DNA of 64,000 nucleotides, taken from Whitmania pigra. Lineage: Eukaryota > Annelida > Clitellata > Hirudinida > Haemopidae. The notes beneath the pieces are model-generated. The model worked only from the letters and a program-made list of their open reading frames with translations. It was not told the DNA's origin and ran no database searches. The position numbers were made by a program, and so were the translations under genes. How positions within the stretch are numbered: position 1 is the stretch's first letter; each line of letters opens with the position of its first letter. The stretch covers positions 62,001 through 126,000 of the forward strand of contig JAJTWR010000074.1 in assembly GCA_021613335.1 (NCBI GenBank), read 5' to 3'. Shown one piece after another: positions 48,080 through 56,814 of the stretch.

Positions 48080-48114
48080 CCGCTTCCATCCGATAAGGAC
48101 GAAAGCATATAACG

Positions 48115-48366
48115 ATGCCTTTCCTGGCGCGCTTATGCAATCGCTGCGACAATCGGCCCTGTGTGCCGGCCTGCGTCGAAAGCTGCGTCGGCGGTGCGCG
48201 CATGATTGGCGATGTCAAGGACTCGAACAGCCAGGATCGCTCGCGCGATCAAGCAGTATATCGCTATCAGCCGTACAAAGCCGCTTATAAAGGCGACGCG
48301 CTCGGCAACCTCCATAAGAGCCAATTGTGTATCTGGAATGAAGAGGTCGGCGCGACCATGCGATAG
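48115..48366 (+). pseudogene. remnant of a 4Fe-4S subunit of a molybdo-oxidoreductase
   Basis: An 83-codon frame begins with LCNRCDNRPCVPAC, a CxxCxxxxCxxxC cluster motif, and joins directly to VESCVGGARMIGDVKDSNSQ, which in DmsB/TtrB-type subunits lies near the C-terminus. The middle clusters are absent, so the subunit cannot be functional. It lies immediately before a catalytic subunit remnant in the same direction. Confidence 0.55.
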
Positions 48367-48367
48367 C

Positions 48368-48776
48368 ATGACCGGCAAAAAGCTCTGGGGAACCGCGCGT
48401 TTCGCACTGCCGGCCTTTGCCGACGGCACATCGATGCGCGCCGCTTTGGCATTGGCTATGGCGACAAGATTCGGATCGAAAGCCCGGGAGGAGCCGTTTT
48501 GGGCGTGGCTCTGGTCACTGGCGGGGTGAAGTCGGGGGTGATTGGCATCGAGCGCGGTTTCGGCCATTGGGAGTTGGGTGCGCGCCGCCATCAGATCGAT
48601 AGCGAGAGCAAGGGGGGAACCCTTATATTGCCGCCGGGGTCAATCTGAACGATCTTGGCTTTGCCGACCCAACGCGTCAAATATCAGCCGCGTGGCTGGA
48701 ACCGGTCAGCGGCGCTGCGGTTCGTCAGGGTTTGCCCGCGCGGATCTCTTCGCTCGGGCTGTCCGGCTTGGTCTAG
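48368..48776 (+). pseudogene. C-terminal remnant of a molybdopterin oxidoreductase
   Basis: One frame reads GYGDKIRIESPGGAVLGVAL, then GVIGIERGFGHWELGARRHQ, typical of the molybdopterin-guanine-dinucleotide-binding C-terminus of tetrathionate/polysulfide-type reductases. After a one-base shift near 48620 another frame gives YIAAGVNLNDLGFADPT and LEPVSGAAVRQGLPARIS, the family end, with a stop at 48774. The large N-terminal part is missing. Confidence 0.58.
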
Positions 48777-48832
48777 TGGATTGAATTCGACGTTTGCATC
48801 CACCATCTGCTCGGCGCCTGCGGGATTTCGCC

Positions 48833-49486
48833 CTAAAATTCGGCGCAGGGAATGATCCAAGGCTCATGCTTGGCGGCTTCAACCCATTCCAGGATCGCCG
48901 GCAGGGCCATAAGTGCGTCGATATAAGCTCGAGCTTCTTCTTCCAAGGGCACCTCATAGGTGATGAAGCGGGTCGCCACCGGCGCATACATGGCGTCGGC
49001 AATGGTGAAATGCCCAAACAGCAGGGGCCCGTTAGCGCCATATTGGCGGCGGCAATCGCGCCACAGCGCGCTGATTCGGTTGATGTCTTCTTGTACCTGG
49101 GGGGTGACGCCGCGCTGGGGAAAACGGCTGCGGATATTCATGGGCAGATGCTGGCGCAAGGCTTGAAAACCAGAATGCATCTCAGCGCTCACCGCGCGGG
49201 CATGGGCGCGGGCATGGGCATCTTCCGGCCACAACTTTGCGTCCGGTTGCCATTCGGCTAAGCTTTCGCAGATGGCCAAACTGTCCCAGACCGCCCGTCC
49301 GTCCGCCACCAGGCATGGCACCCGGCCGCTGGGGCTGTAACGCAGAATTTCGCCCCTTGTCCCTGGCTGATCCATGGGGATTACCTGCTCCTCGAAGTCA
49401 AACCCCGCTTGGCGAGCGGCAACCCAGGATCGCATCGACCAGGATGAATAATTCTTGTTGCCGATATAAAGTGTCGCGTTCAACAT
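48833..49486 (-). CDS. glutathione S-transferase family protein
   Basis: About 217 residues. N-terminal thioredoxin-like domain LYIGNKNYSSWSMRSWVAAR with the catalytic Ser region (YSSWS), then the cis-Pro SGRVPCLVADG and DSLAICESLAEW, the glutathione-binding Asp/Ser pair. The C-terminal all-helical domain includes HFTIADAMYAPVATRF. This is the bacterial FosA-unrelated YfcF-like group. Stands alone, convergent with the reductase remnant. Confidence 0.9.
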   Translation of the reverse strand: MLNATLYIGNKNYSSWSMRSWVAARQAGFDFEEQVIPMDQPGTRGEILRYSPSGRVPCLVADGRAVWDSLAICESLAEWQPDAKLWPEDAHARAHARAVSAEMHSGFQALRQHLPMNIRSRFPQRGVTPQVQEDINRISALWRDCRRQYGANGPLLFGHFTIADAMYAPVATRFITYEVPLEEEARAYIDALMALPAILEWVEAAKHEPWIIPCAEF

Positions 49487-49586
49487 TCCGCTTTCTCCGC
49501 AAAGCTGAGGCAGGGCATTTCAGGCGATCTGGCAACCGCCGCAAGCTGGCGGTCGAATTTCCTTACTCTCTTGGTTCTATTCTGCG

Positions 49587-50996
49587 ATGACTTCGTTTTT
49601 ACCCTTGCTCGATACCGCCCCTTCGGCCTTGCCGCTCACTCTGGTCAGCCGGGACAACTTGTCCTTGTGCCTGGAGCGCCTCAGCCAAGCGCAGCGCAAC
49701 TGGGTTGGCGCGTGCCGCTTCGTTGCTGATCCGCAAACAACATGCGCACTGCCTGCCGCCGATGGCGATCTTGCCGGCTATCTGGTCGGTATCGCCGACA
49801 ATGACGGCGCCGATACCGACTTGTGGGCGCTGGCTGGTTTGCCGGCAAGCCTGCTCCCCGGTCAATACCAGCTCGCTGAACCGCCGGCAAGCTCAAAGGC
49901 GGCTAGCCGGCTGGCGCTTGGCTGGGCGCTTGGCGCGTATGATTTTCACCGCTACAAGGCGGTCAAGCGCCCCTTAGCCGAGCTGGTTTGGCCAAGCGAT
50001 GCCGACCGCCTGTGGGTGGAAATCCAGGCCAAGGCGATCTGGCAAGGACGCGATCTGATCAACACCCCGGCCTGCGATCTGCTGCCAAGCCATTTGGCGG
50101 CAAAGGCCAGCGCTCTTGCCGCCGAATTTGGCGCCCGCTGCCAGATCATTACCGGTGACGATCTGTTGGCGGCCAATTATCCGGCGATCCATCTTGTCGG
50201 CCGGGCCAGCGCCGATGCCCCGCGCTTGATTGACATGGCGTGGGGCGATCCAGCGCATCCCAAGGTAACGCTGGTTGGCAAGGGGGTGTGTTTCGATAGC
50301 GGCGGCTTGGACATTAAACCCTCCAGCGGCATGAAGCTGATGAAAAAGGATATGGGGGGAGCGGCAACGGCGCTCGCCGTGGCGCGGATGGCGATGGCAA
50401 GCGCTTTACCGGCGCGACTGCGCGTGCTGGTGCCGGCGGTGGAAAATGCCGTGTCGGGCAATGCGTATCGTCCCGGCGATATTGTCGCCACCCGCAAAGG
50501 GCTGACGGTTGAAGTCGGCAATACCGATGCCGAGGGCCGATTGATCTTGTGCGATGCGCTAGCCGAAGCCGATCGGGAAAAGCCGGCTCTGTTGATCGAT
50601 TGCGCAACCTTGACCGGCGCGGCCCGGGTGGCGCTGGGGCCGGAAGTGCCAGCTTGTTTCTGCCGTCAGGATGATTTGGCGGCCGATTTCGAGCGCGCCT
50701 CAACACGAACTCAAGATCCGATGTGGCGTCTGCCCTTATGGGAGGGGTATCGCAAGCTGCTGAACAGCAACGTGGCCGATATCTCTTCAACCGGCGAGAG
50801 CAGCTTTGCCGGCGCGATCACGGCCGCTTTGTTTTTGGCTGAATTCGTGTCGCCGTCAACGCCCTGGCTGCATCTGGATATCATGGGCTGGAACAACCGC
50901 TCGCGTCCTGGCCGTCCAGAAGGCGGCGAAGTGCAGATGGCCCGCGCCCTTTACGAATTGATCCGCCAACGCATCGAGGGACGATCGTTTTCATGA
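49587..50996 (+). CDS. M17 leucyl aminopeptidase family protein
   Basis: Cytosolic zinc/manganese aminopeptidase, 469 residues. VGKGVCFDSGGLDIKPSSGM and NTDAEGRLILCDAL are the metal-binding and signature motifs; MKKDMGGAATAL contributes the other metal ligands. The N-terminal domain differs from classical PepA and resembles the shorter alphaproteobacterial leucyl aminopeptidase group. Followed by tRNA-Thr 50 bp later. Confidence 0.92.
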   Translation: MTSFLPLLDTAPSALPLTLVSRDNLSLCLERLSQAQRNWVGACRFVADPQTTCALPAADGDLAGYLVGIADNDGADTDLWALAGLPASLLPGQYQLAEPPASSKAASRLALGWALGAYDFHRYKAVKRPLAELVWPSDADRLWVEIQAKAIWQGRDLINTPACDLLPSHLAAKASALAAEFGARCQIITGDDLLAANYPAIHLVGRASADAPRLIDMAWGDPAHPKVTLVGKGVCFDSGGLDIKPSSGMKLMKKDMGGAATALAVARMAMASALPARLRVLVPAVENAVSGNAYRPGDIVATRKGLTVEVGNTDAEGRLILCDALAEADREKPALLIDCATLTGAARVALGPEVPACFCRQDDLAADFERASTRTQDPMWRLPLWEGYRKLLNSNVADISSTGESSFAGAITAALFLAEFVSPSTPWLHLDIMGWNNRSRPGRPEGGEVQMARALYELIRQRIEGRSFS

Positions 50997-51045
50997 AATC
51001 GGCTCTTGCAGCTTGGACGCGAGGCGGTTAGGTTTCGCGTTCAGG

Positions 51046-51121
51046 GCCGCAATAGCTCAGCTGGTAGAGCACGTCATTCGTAATGATGGGGTCGGGGGTT
51101 CGATTCCCTCTTGCGGCACCA
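51046..51121 (+). tRNA. tRNA-Thr (anticodon CGT)
   Basis: A full cloverleaf: acceptor GCCGCAA pairs with TTGCGGC, anticodon stem CGTCA with TGATG, loop TTCGTAA giving anticodon CGT. T arm GGGGGTTCGATTCCCTC and an encoded CCA end are present. Confidence 0.95.
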
Positions 51122-51219
51122 GCGGTTCCGGGCCGGGGTCGGGGAAATTTTGCTTGCCAAACACTGTTTTCTGGCTATGGTGCGATGCCTTGATGCTGGT
51201 TGGACGGCTGTTTTGCAGT

Positions 51220-51238
51220 GGGCGCGTAGCTCAGCGGG

Positions 51239-51274
<36 letters not shown>

Positions 51275-51294
51275 AATCCCTGTCGCGCCCACCA
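51220..51294 (+). tRNA. tRNA-Val (anticodon GAC)
   Basis: Acceptor GGGCGCG pairs with CGCGCCC; anticodon stem CTACG with CGTAG, loop TTGACAT giving GAC. T arm ACAGGTTCAATCCCTGT and CCA are encoded. Lies about 100 bp after tRNA-Thr and borders an accessory region. Confidence 0.95.
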
Positions 51295-51783
51295 GTATTT
51301 TCAATGGCTTAGAGATTTTAACTGGCGACTATGAAAGTTCAATTGAACAGGTAAGCCCAATTGAACGAAACGAAGTCGATTTTGTCGCGCGTCAACCGCT
51401 GACGATGAGTTCGCACAACTCCCGACGCTGGGACAAGCTGTTAAGTGGAAGTCAACGATTTTGTCAATTTTTACATTGATTTTTGCGTTCCTGCGGTGAA
51501 AGACGGCACATCGAATTTTCGAAGCCGGATTGAATCCAAGCATTAAGACCTGCCGCAGCCATGCGGTTTGCGTTTACCGGATATTTGCTCATAAAATTTG
51601 CGTTTTGATCATGTCCTTTGAACAGTCGCCGTTTGGTGAAATAGGTATCGAATCTGGCCTAATCACCGCCAACTGTCCGAGTCTTTGCGACTCATTCGAC
51701 ACAGTCTTGCACACGCCGATTTCAGCGATAAACAGGCGTCTTCAAACGCGCCTAAAAAGAGTAAAAGCCCCTTGGCATCCTCT
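51295..51783. other. gene-free, AT-richer stretch after tRNA-Val
   Basis: About 490 bp with only short open frames and no recognisable domain. It connects the tRNA to a methylase fragment and the IS nest. No repeat of the tRNA 3' end was found by eye. Confidence 0.4.
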
Positions 51784-51960
51784 TCAGTTGGAGATGAGAA
51801 GCTCCTGGAATGCGCCATGGTCAGCTCCACCCATGACGGAATAGCGGACAGCCACCGGCTCGATTTTGAACTGAGCGAATGTCTCGCGAATTTCCGGCTT
51901 GTCGCTGATCGACAAGATCAACCGCCCCCCGATGGTGGCGAGAAGCTCGTCTAGCAACTG
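51784..51960 (-). pseudogene. C-terminal fragment of a DNA adenine methylase
   Basis: The minus strand reads QLLDELLATIGGRLILSISD then KPEIRETFAQFKIEPVAVRY and GAFQELLISN before a natural stop. This is the C-terminal end of Dam-like (D12 class) DNA adenine methylases, common in phages and mobile elements. The rest has been replaced by an IS110-type fragment. Confidence 0.65.
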
Positions 51961-52137
51961 TGTCTAGGAGGGGCTTGGTTTATGCGCCATGGAGCACCCG
52001 TTTTAAGGACGGCATTCGCGATAGTGACCAGCTTGCGGGCAATTGCGACAATGACGAGTTTATGTGGCTTTCCACGTTCCTTGAGACGTTTGGCGAGGGG
52101 CGTCAGCGCTGGATTGTGGTATGCGGCGGCCAGCGCA
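51951..52137 (-). mobile_element. IS110-family transposase C-terminal fragment
   Basis: Reads AALAAAYHNPALTPLAKRLK and GKPHKLVIVAIARKLVTIAN, then AVLKTGAPW, the end of the IS110 transposase_20 domain. It is fused at about 52137 to an IS256-type transposase and at its other end to the methylase fragment. Confidence 0.78.
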
Positions 52138-53205
52138 GCCTGGAATTCAAAGCCTCCATGGCGTTCGTCGTGTATACGATCCGACGCACATCCCTGGGAA
52201 AGGCGAAGAAGGGAATGAATTCCTGTCAAACGCGCCGCCACATCTGACCGATGGCCGGGAATTTCCGCCCCCGAAAGCCGCCCCCGAAAGCCGCCCCCGA
52301 AAGCCGCCCTCGAACGATGTCAGCGCCGCCTCGGCAGCAGTGTCGTCTATGGCCGAACAGATCATCTTCATCGCACGCGCCAAGTCTCTGCGCTCCTTCC
52401 AGGAGGCGAGATCCAATGAATTTCTCAAGAGATGGACGATGCAGGTCTGTACGGTGGTTTGCGGAAACACCGCGTCGATCGCATCGGGAAAGCCCTTCAG
52501 CCCGTCAACGACGGCAATGAGAATATCCTCTGCGCCCCGCTTCCTCAGCTCGTTCATCACCCGCAGCCAGAACTTCGCGCCCTCATTGGTTTCAATCCAA
52601 AGCCCAAGGATTTATTTCGTCCCGTCGCCACGAACCCCGAGCGCGACATGAACAGCCTTGTTGCCAACCGTTCCTTCGTCGCGGATCTTCACCCGCAGCG
52701 CGTCGAAGAACACCAAGGGATAGACAGGCTCCAGCGGACGGGACTGCCAGGCCGCAATCTCGTCGAGAACCGCGTCAGTAACTGCTGAAATCAGGTCCGG
52801 CGAGACATCCGCGCCGTATAGCTCCTGAACATGGGCGGCGATCTCGCGCGTGCTCATGCCGCGCGCATACATCGAGACGATCTTGTCGTCGAACCCTGGA
52901 AACCGCCGCTGGTATTGGGCAAGGAGATGCCGATTGAGGCTCGATTGCCGGTCGCGCGGAATGGACAATTCCAGCGAACCATCCTCCGTTGGAACTGTCT
53001 TCTTTCCATAGCCATTGCGGCTGTTGCCACTGCCGCCGTCGTTTGAAAGATGGTGATCCATCTCCGCGTTCAGCGCACGTCCGGCCAGCGCCTTCTTCAA
53101 CCGATCAATCAGGCCGCCGCCGTCAAAGGCGCTCTTCGCATCAACCCCGCCGAGCAATTGATCCAATAGTGCATCCGGAATAACCGCCTCTTTCCGTCGT
53201 GCCAT
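52130..53205 (-). mobile_element. IS256-family transposase, degenerate copy
   Basis: Mutator-type transposase starting MARRKEAVIPDALLDQLLGG at 53205. It contains RFPGFDDKIVSMYARGMSTR and the first catalytic region VFFDALRVKIRDEG. GDGTK is followed by an in-frame TAA at 52612-52614 (expected Glu codon), yet the same frame continues with ILGLWIETNEGAKFW and VVDGLKGFPDAI. A 13-bp repeat expansion near 52290 then breaks the frame. A last piece, RRIVYTTNAMEALNSRLR, appears near 52150 before truncation by the IS110 fragment. Confidence 0.85.
52265..52316. repeat. 13-bp tandem repeat in the IS256 relic
   Basis: CCGCCCCCGAAAG occurs three times in perfect tandem (52265-52303) followed by an imperfect fourth copy to 52316. 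Two extra copies add 26 bp and shift the transposase frame. Confidence 0.93.
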
Positions 53206-53229
53206 GGGTGCTCTCCTTCAAACCCATTA

Positions 53230-53517
53230 TGCACGCCCATACACGAAACTCCTGACAGTCCTGCGCAGAGCGGGATGGCGTCGATGCGCAACCAGCTTTC
53301 TCCTTCCGCCATGACCGTCGCCCCTGGCCAGCGGTCACAGGCCAGCTTGAACGCCGGATCGCCACGCATCAGCGGATCGTGTCCGCCAGCCTGTGCCGGA
53401 TCCGGTCGGAGGATCGGCCATCTGCCAGACAAGCTGCCAGACGCTCGGCAAGCCCCAGCCGCCGCTCAACTTCCCGCAACGCCAGAACACCGGCATCCGA
53501 CGACAAACGATCCCGTC
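53230..53517 (-). mobile_element. IS1380-family transposase fragment, part after the IS256 insertion
   Basis: The minus strand reads DRLSSDAGVLALREVERRLG, then LAERLAACLADGRSSDRIRH and LADTIR; after a deletion, GDPAFKLACDR. These are the start of IS1380-type transposases. It is the continuation of the fragment at 54880-54957, with the intact IS256 element in between. Confidence 0.75.
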
Positions 53518-53521
53518 GTCG

Positions 53522-53544
53522 TGTCCCCATCCGTGGTGTAGGTG
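53522..53544 (+). repeat. left inverted repeat of the IS256-type element
   Basis: Perfect 23-bp complement of 54853-54875, beginning TGTCCCCATCC. Confidence 0.92.
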
Positions 53545-53613
53545 ATCAGTTGTCACTAGCGATCTCCGGGTAGGGTCGGGTTGCGAGACGCGCACCTAAC
53601 CAGAGGATCACCG

Positions 53614-54813
53614 ATGACCAACGAGATGATGAGCCTTCGCACGCTGGTGGAGAAGACCCCCGACGCGGATATCCTACGCGAGATGATCGGCTTTGCGGCC
53701 AAGCGCCTGATGGAGATGGAGGTCGGCAGCCTGACGGGCGCCGGCTACGGCGAGAAGAGCCCCGACCGGCTGGCGCAGCGCAATGGCTACCGGGACCGGG
53801 CCTGGGAGACACGCGCCGGAACCGTCGAGCTGCGCATCCCCAAGCTGCGCCAGGGAAGTTACTTCCCTGGCTTCCTGGAGCCGCGGCGGCTGGCCGAGAA
53901 GGCCCTGACAGCCGTGATCCAGGAAGCCTACGTCCAGGGTATCTCGACGCGCTCGGTCGATGATCTCGTCAAGGCGCTGGGCATGAGCGGCATCTCGAAG
54001 AGCCAGGTCAGCCGGCTGTGCGAAGAGATCGACGGCAAGGTGAAGGCCTTCCTCGAGCGGCCGATTGAGGGCGACTGGCCCTATCTGTGGGTCGATGCGA
54101 CTTACGTGAAGGTGCGCCAAGCCGGGCGCATCGTCTCGGTGGCCGTCATCGTGGCGGTCGGGGTGAACACCGACGGCCGGCGCGAGGTGCTGGGCATGGA
54201 TATCGGTCCATCGGAAGCCGAGACGTTCTGGACAGCCTTCCTGCGCAAGCTGGCGCGACGCGGCCTGCGCGGCGTGAAGCTTGTCGTCTCGGATGCCCAC
54301 GAGGGCCTCAAGGCCGCTGTGTCGAAGGTTTTGACCGCCACCTGGCAGCGCTGCCGGGTGCACTTCATGCGCAACGCCCTTGCCCATGCGGGGCGCAGCG
54401 GCCGGCGCGTCGTCTCCGCCTTCATCGCCACGGCCTTCGCCCAAGATGACGCCGAGGCGGCGAGCGCCCAATGGAGGCGCGTCGCCGACCAGATCCGCCC
54501 CAAGGTCTCCAAGCTTGCCGCCTTGATGGACGAGGCGGAGCCCGATGTGCTGGCCTACATGAGCTTTCCGCCGCAGCACCGCACCAAGCTGCACTCGACA
54601 AACCCGCTGGAGCGTCTCAATGGCGAAATCAAGCGGCGCACCGAGGTCGTCGGGATCTTCCCCAACGAGGCCGCTATCGTCCGCCTCGTCGGCGCGATCC
54701 TGCTCGAACAGAACGACGAGTGGGCCGTGCAACGCGCCCGCTATATGACGCTGGAAACCATCGCTCCTTTCGGCGATGATCCCACCGTCATCCTGCCCGT
54801 CGCGGCAGCCTGA
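53614..54813 (+). CDS. IS256-family transposase, intact
   Basis: Mutator/IS256 DDE transposase, 399 residues. [37 protein letters not shown] and [18 protein letters not shown] form the N-terminal part. Catalytic Asp in [15 protein letters not shown], second Asp in [12 protein letters not shown], then [12 protein letters not shown] and the C-terminal Glu in [20 protein letters not shown]. The ATG at 53614 follows AGAGGATCACC. No frameshift or stop, in contrast to every other IS in the window, so it is probably the most recent arrival. Confidence 0.95.
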   Translation: MTNEMMSLRTLVEKTPDADILREMIGFAAKRLMEMEVGSLTGAGYGEKSPDRLAQRNGYRDRAWETRAGTVELRIPKLRQGSYFPGFLEPRRLAEKALTAVIQEAYVQGISTRSVDDLVKALGMSGISKSQVSRLCEEIDGKVKAFLERPIEGDWPYLWVDATYVKVRQAGRIVSVAVIVAVGVNTDGRREVLGMDIGPSEAETFWTAFLRKLARRGLRGVKLVVSDAHEGLKAAVSKVLTATWQRCRVHFMRNALAHAGRSGRRVVSAFIATAFAQDDAEAASAQWRRVADQIRPKVSKLAALMDEAEPDVLAYMSFPPQHRTKLHSTNPLERLNGEIKRRTEVVGIFPNEAAIVRLVGAILLEQNDEWAVQRARYMTLETIAPFGDDPTVILPVAAA

Positions 54814-54852
54814 CCGGTTCGGCGCTGCCCCAGGACGCTGCCCAAGCTCGGC

Positions 54853-54875
54853 CACCTACACCACGGATGGGGACA
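54853..54875 (-). repeat. right inverted repeat of the IS256-type element
   Basis: Perfect 23-bp complement of 53522-53544, 39 bp after the transposase stop. Confidence 0.92.
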
Positions 54876-54879
54876 GGAC

Positions 54880-54957
54880 CTCCCCGTCAAAACGAGCATC
54901 GACAACCTTGCCACAAACAGGTGACAGACCAGGCAGACCTGGCATAGTTTTGCGCAT
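54880..54957 (-). mobile_element. IS1380-family transposase start, part before the IS256 insertion
   Basis: From an ATG at 54957 the minus strand reads MRKTMPGLPGLSPVCGKVV then DARFDG, the usual IS1380 transposase start, and meets the IS256 end at 54879. The protein resumes at 53517. Confidence 0.72.
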
Positions 54958-55421
54958 GGCGGGTGGCGTCCCTTGCGATGGGAATTTCGGCAGCGATAAG
55001 AAAATTCTACATTAAATCAATGACTTGATGCTACACCCGCCAACCAGGTGAATAATCCAGGCTAAGGCCGTTGCCATCGCTGGCGCCGCCGCCATCTCGC
55101 CGCCGAAAAGAACATAGACCGACGCTTGCGGGTTGCGAACCCGTAACAACGGCAGGCGTTGCCAGCACGAATTTGGGTCACGGTAACGCCAAAACAAAAT
55201 GGCCCGTGTCATTTTCATCCAAGAGTGTGGCAAAGTCTGGCAGAATTACCTTATAGGTGAGATAGCGGATGGGTGGATCCTCGCTGGACGGAGCCTCTAT
55301 CTTGTCTCACACTACCCTTGCGTCAATGGCCGTGCCAGGCAACGCTTTTACGCGGTTTCAATGAAAAACAAAATGACCGATAAGACTGGGTGGTAAATTT
55401 TTGGCAGCAGGGGTGTTGAGC
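54958..55421. other. intergenic region between the IS nest and the DedA gene
   Basis: About 460 bp. Minus-strand frames at 55233-55012 include a hydrophobic stretch (MATALAWIIHLVGG) and a plus frame at 55199-55396 is open, but neither matches a family I know. Probably decayed sequence plus the DedA promoter. Confidence 0.35.
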
Positions 55422-56042
55422 GTGCAGGTTGAGGAAATGATTGTTCAGTATGGAGCCTGGTTTTATGCTATTACCTTTATATGGACAGCTTTGGAGGGAG
55501 AAACTTTCGTTATTATTGCCGGGTACGCTGCTCATGAAGGATTGTTGGATCCATATTTTCTTGTTATTTTTGCTTGGGGTGGAAGTTTTTTGGGAGATCA
55601 GGTATTTTTTTTACTTGGGCGGAAATTCGGTCAAAGATTATTGCGCCGTTTCCCAAAATGGCAACCGGGAGTCGCTCGTGCGTTGGAAATGCTCAAGCGT
55701 TACAATACCGGTTTCGTTCTCTCGTTCCGTTTCATCTATGGCGTACGCAATTTAGCGTCTTTTGCCATGGGAATGAGCCCATTATCGTGGCGGCGCTTTA
55801 GCTTTTTGAATTTCATTGCCGCTGGGGTCTGGGCGAGCTCGTTTGTCTCGCTTGGCTATTGGCTTGGCGAAGGGTTCAAGGCGATCCTGGGCGATGCGGT
55901 CGAATATGTCGGGCTGGGGTTACTTGCCGGCTTCTTGTTTTTGGCGTGGTTCATCGTGTCGGCGCCAAGCCGGCGAGCCAAGCGTCAGGCGCGGCAGGCG
56001 GCGATGGCGAGCGCTCAGGAAAATCCCGCGCCACGACCGTGA
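55422..56042 (+). CDS. DedA/VTT-domain membrane protein
   Basis: DedA family protein implicated in lipid carrier (undecaprenyl phosphate) flipping and envelope homeostasis. TALEGETFVIIAGYAAHEG carries the family acidic residue; FLGDQVFFLLGRKFGQRLL and the conserved Arg segment RFIYGVRNLASFAMGMS follow. Four to five membrane helices, basic C-terminal tail. Start uncertain: GTG 55422 has GGGG at a good distance; TTG 55401 and ATG 55437 are alternatives. The first half is AT-rich compared with the rest. Confidence 0.87.
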   Translation: MQVEEMIVQYGAWFYAITFIWTALEGETFVIIAGYAAHEGLLDPYFLVIFAWGGSFLGDQVFFLLGRKFGQRLLRRFPKWQPGVARALEMLKRYNTGFVLSFRFIYGVRNLASFAMGMSPLSWRRFSFLNFIAAGVWASSFVSLGYWLGEGFKAILGDAVEYVGLGLLAGFLFLAWFIVSAPSRRAKRQARQAAMASAQENPAPRP

Positions 56043-56053
56043 ATGACGGGCGG

Positions 56054-56449
56054 TCAAGGCATTCGGATCAGCCAAACCGGAATGCTGGCGAGAAACCAAA
56101 GGGCGAGAACCAGATAGACCGCCAACGGCACAAGAAACGAGATCCCGCCGATGGTCGCGAGCAGCGATGACGCGATCAGACGGTGCAGCCGGGGGCCGAT
56201 GGCGCCGTCATCGATGGCGCGGGCATGGCGATGCCAGCGAGCAAGCCCGAAGGTTACCGCCAGCGCCAGTGCGCTGAAACCAAGGCTCGATGGGATTCCC
56301 AATCCGGCAAGCAGCCCTGACCCGGCGGCAATCAGCCAGTAAGCAAAAGCCAACGCCGCTTGTAACGAGGATGGCAGGACAAACAGCCGGTCCAGCGCCT
56401 GTCGCTGAAAGCGGTTGGGCGAGGGCAGGGCTTTCATTGGCGCGCGCAT
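56054..56449 (-). CDS. small hypothetical membrane protein
   Basis: About 131 residues with three hydrophobic segments (ALAFAYWLIAAGSGLLAGLG, FSALALAVTFGLA and SFLVPLAVYLVLALWFLASI). ATG at 56449 follows AGGA about 12 nt upstream. No family recognised. Convergent with DedA, separated by 11 bp. Confidence 0.6.
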   Translation of the reverse strand: MRAPMKALPSPNRFQRQALDRLFVLPSSLQAALAFAYWLIAAGSGLLAGLGIPSSLGFSALALAVTFGLARWHRHARAIDDGAIGPRLHRLIASSLLATIGGISFLVPLAVYLVLALWFLASIPVWLIRMP

Positions 56450-56814
56450 CTGCGATTCGTTTTCCTGGGGGTGACGTTGAAGAAAAATCAGCCTGTCAGT
56501 ATAAGGATCGGTTGCCGGCAAACCAATGATTTCCTTGTTATCACCGGATTCTCACCAGTTGGACGGTCCAGGGCGCTTGTGCGATCAAGGGGGATGCAGG
56601 GAATTGATTCGTCGCAGATGTCGATCTTAGCTTGTCAAGAGCCCCCGGATACGGCGATAGAGTAGATGGGAACGTTCGACCCCGCCAGGCAAAGCGGCAC
56701 AACGAGAAGGACGAACGCTATGAGATCGTGCTCAAGCGAACCAGGGATGGGCGGCGTTAAAATGGGCGTGGTTCCATCCGTTGCCATTTTGCATCTGGCT
56801 ACCGGATTGGGCCG
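56450..56814. other. intergenic region between divergent genes
   Basis: About 365 bp. I see no gene; it presumably carries promoters for the M23 peptidase gene and the small membrane protein. Confidence 0.45.

Larger units (their letters stand above)
53518..54879 (+). mobile_element. complete IS256-family insertion sequence
   Basis: An intact transposase gene is bracketed by perfect 23-bp inverted repeats at 53522-53544 and 54853-54875; with one mismatch they extend to 53518 and 54879. Both flanks carry CCCGTC (53512-53517 and 54883-54888), consistent with an 8-9 bp target duplication that is partly degenerate. The element lies inside an IS1380-type transposase gene. Confidence 0.87.

Noticed and set aside
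49587..50996. Calling the M17 enzyme PepA
   Set aside because: The C-terminal catalytic motifs fit M17, but the N-terminal domain is not like classical PepA, so no gene symbol is given.
51295..51783. Attachment-site duplication of the tRNA-Val end
   Set aside because: No second copy of the tRNA 3' end was found downstream in the window.
53674..54855. Minus-strand frame over the intact IS256 transposase
   Set aside because: Antisense shadow; the plus-strand transposase has all catalytic motifs.
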